A stretch of DNA of 35,538 nucleotides from Saprospiraceae bacterium (GTDB lineage: Bacteria; Bacteroidota; Bacteroidia; Chitinophagales; Saprospiraceae), in NCBI GenBank assembly GCA_027080725.1, contig JALWRC010000103.1, positions 1-35,538 on the forward strand. The letters are read 5' to 3'. Below the pieces are notes generated by a model that was given only the letters and a program-made list of their open reading frames with translations, was not told where the DNA came from and ran no database searches. Of the stretch, positions 34,743-35,538 are shown in pieces; position 1 is the first letter of the stretch, and each line of letters starts with the position of its first letter. The position numbers and the translations under genes were made by a program.

Positions 34743-34826
34743 TATTTTGCCGCTATATTTTGTCGATTTTTGTAGCAATAGCGGTGCTATTCCATAAAAA
34801 AATCGACTTCATCTATCGGCAAAATA
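34743..34826. ncRNA. 84-nt nested hairpin, candidate structured RNA or cruciform
   Basis: Three nested perfect stems. The outer is TATTTTGCCG/CGGCAAAATA (34743-34752, 34817-34826), the middle is TCGATTTTT/AAAAATCGA (34763-34771, 34798-34806), the inner is AATAGC/GCTATT (34777-34782, 34786-34791) with a 3-nt loop. The outer internal loop is symmetric, 10 nt on each side. A T-run (34831-34836) follows on the plus strand, as at the end of a terminated transcript. Transcription is not shown. Confidence 0.6.
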
Positions 34827-34902
34827 ATTCTTTTTTATCACACAAGCCTCCATGCTTATAAGTTGCGATCAGGAACGCCGGATTTTTTATCTGTATCAAG
34901 AC

Positions 34903-34944
34903 GCTGAAACAGGAGTTATGCCGTAGCATAATGACTGTTTTAGC
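34903..34944. ncRNA. Structured element D, copy 2 (candidate RNA hairpin)
   Basis: Same architecture as copy 1. The basal stem is GCTGAAAC/GTTTTAGC, with one G·U pair, then bulge AGG, AGT/ACT, bulge ATG, TATGC/GCATA and loop CGTA. Three basal pairs differ from copy 1 on both strands yet still pair. The shared flanks are ATCAAG before and AACGCAGAG after. Confidence 0.55.
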
Positions 34945-35007
34945 AACGCAGAGACAGGAAAAAAAGACAAGTTACTGGCTGCAGAGACTTCTTGAGCCGT
35001 GCACAAC

Positions 35008-35022
35008 ACGCATGGTTCTGAC
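35008..35022. repeat. Isolated CRISPR repeat 3' fragment
   Basis: ACGCATGGTTCTGAC, identical to the last 15 nt of the CRISPR repeat, stands alone here without the first 21 nt. It directly precedes the 84-bp exact repeat at 35026. Confidence 0.8.
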
Positions 35023-35025
35023 AAG

Positions 35026-35109
35026 GATAGAGGAGCACGCCATACCAAGCGTGTACATTTCCCGCCACAGCACTTTGGCTATCGCACAAAGTGTGTGGAC
35101 TCCGCATAC
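35026..35109. repeat. 84-bp exact repeat, copy 1 (leader-like)
   Basis: Identical to 35438-35521. In both places the 84 bp lies a few bases after GGTTCTGAC, the end of a CRISPR repeat or fragment. It includes the CACTTTG/CAAAGTG hairpin of module E (35065-35098). Confidence 0.9.
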
Positions 35110-35157
35110 TGCTCCTTGCTGCGCTGCGGGGCTGTTGCTCCGTTTCACTTCGGGCAT

Positions 35158-35174
35158 GAGCCACCCCGTGGCTC
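35158..35174. repeat. Hairpin GAGCCAC-CCC-GTGGCTC beside CRISPR array 2
   Basis: A perfect 7-bp stem with a 3-nt loop, just before the degenerate end repeat. The same context (CCACCCCGTGGCTCAAACAC) precedes array 1 at 34497-34516, with a shortened stem. Confidence 0.75.
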
Positions 35175-35181
35175 AAACACC

Positions 35182-35435
35182 CTCGTTCACCTTCTAAGCT
35201 GGACGCATGGTTCTGACACAACTAATAACAACCTCATCTAAATGCAAAAAAATGTCTTAATCCTTCTAAGCTGGACGCATGGTTCTGACCTGAAAAAGAT
35301 TTCCCCGAATACTACAAAATATATAGGGTCTTAATCCTTCTAAGCTGGACGCATGGTTCTGACATGAGATAGTCCACGAGCCCACACTCTTCTATGAGTG
35401 TCTTAATCCTTCTAAGCTGGACGCATGGTTCTGAC
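35182..35435 (-). CRISPR. CRISPR array 2: four 36-nt repeats, three spacers
   Basis: Repeats are at 35182-35217 (first 8 nt degenerate), 35254-35289, 35328-35363 and 35400-35435; the last three are identical. Each begins GTCTTAATCC, has TTCTAAGCTGGACGCAT in the middle and ends GGTTCTGAC. Spacers are 36, 38 and 36 nt. The degenerate repeat at the low-coordinate end, and a reverse-complement repeat ending GGATTAAGAC, favour transcription on the minus strand with the leader to the right (35436 onward). The cas type cannot be assigned without cas genes. Confidence 0.9.
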
Positions 35436-35437
35436 GA

Positions 35438-35521
35438 GATAGAGGAGCACGCCATACCAAGCGTGTACATTTCCCGCCACAGCACTTTGGCTATCGCACA
35501 AAGTGTGTGGACTCCGCATAC
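35438..35521. repeat. 84-bp exact repeat, copy 2 (candidate CRISPR leader)
   Basis: Identical to 35026-35109. It adjoins the intact end of array 2, the position expected for a leader if the array is read on the minus strand. The sequence diverges from copy 1 after GACTCCGCATAC. Confidence 0.8.
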
Positions 35522-35538
35522 CTGTCCCTGATACACAT

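Noticed and set aside
34743-34944. Retron-type ncRNA
   Set aside because: No reverse transcriptase gene is in the window, and the hairpin arrangement does not show the a1/a2 flanking pairs of a retron.
35182-35435. Assigning a Cas type from the repeat alone
   Set aside because: The reverse-complement end GGATTAAGAC resembles some type III or type I repeats, but there is no cas gene in view and I cannot run a repeat classifier.
34931-35536. Open frames across CRISPR array 2 and its flanks
   Set aside because: They translate CRISPR repeats and the 84-bp duplicates; their peptides are repeat-derived.

Overview
The window reads as chromosomal DNA of a Bacteroidota bacterium. The evidence is: three proteins with C-terminal type IX secretion (T9SS) sorting domains, a PorT-family T9SS component beside ubiE, a fused lpxC/fabZ gene, a bacillithiol deacetylase (bshB1), a DUF4212/VC_2705 symporter pair, and several promoters of the Bacteroidota form TAnnTTTG with weak or absent Shine-Dalgarno sequences. 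No rRNA or tRNA gene and no insertion sequence was recognised. I cannot name the genus.

Layout. 1-1947: the end of an unknown gene, then a T9SS-exported protein with a 21-bp perfect inverted repeat in its signal-peptide codons. 2079-7136: DUF2461 protein, gamma-type carbonic anhydrase, porT, ubiE, and the sodium:solute symporter with its small subunit. 7608-15245: a TetR regulator followed by a complete RND efflux system (TolC-like channel, lipoprotein adaptor, AcrB-like pump) and a translationally coupled methyltransferase. 15744-18396: two further T9SS cargo proteins. 18573-20520: a lipoprotein of the pyridoxamine-phosphate-oxidase fold and adenosylhomocysteinase. 20691-23908: overlapping lipid A genes lpxD, lpxC/fabZ and lpxA. 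23918-26662 (minus): bshB1, fabH and a LolD-like ATPase. 26878-29221: a glycosyltransferase, a lipoprotein and a small exported protein. 29421-33622 (minus): an unknown gene paired with rmuC, a small membrane protein, and an ADP-ribosylglycohydrolase.

From about 33770 to the window end there is no convincing gene. This 1.8-kb island is a mosaic of repeats and hairpins interleaved with two short CRISPR arrays and no cas gene. The 36-nt CRISPR repeat shares its last 15 nt (ACGCATGGTTCTGAC) with non-CRISPR modules in the same island. Two copies of a 42-nt hairpin (34391-34432 and 34903-34944) differ at three base pairs of the basal stem, and pairing is preserved at all three. An 84-nt nested hairpin (34743-34826) is followed by a T-run. 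The stem changes suggest selection on structure, probably RNA. This island is the best candidate for something undescribed.

Most genes are housekeeping or envelope functions: lipid A synthesis, lipoprotein and T9SS export, drug efflux and menaquinone synthesis. Function calls come from reading protein motifs by eye. No database search was run.
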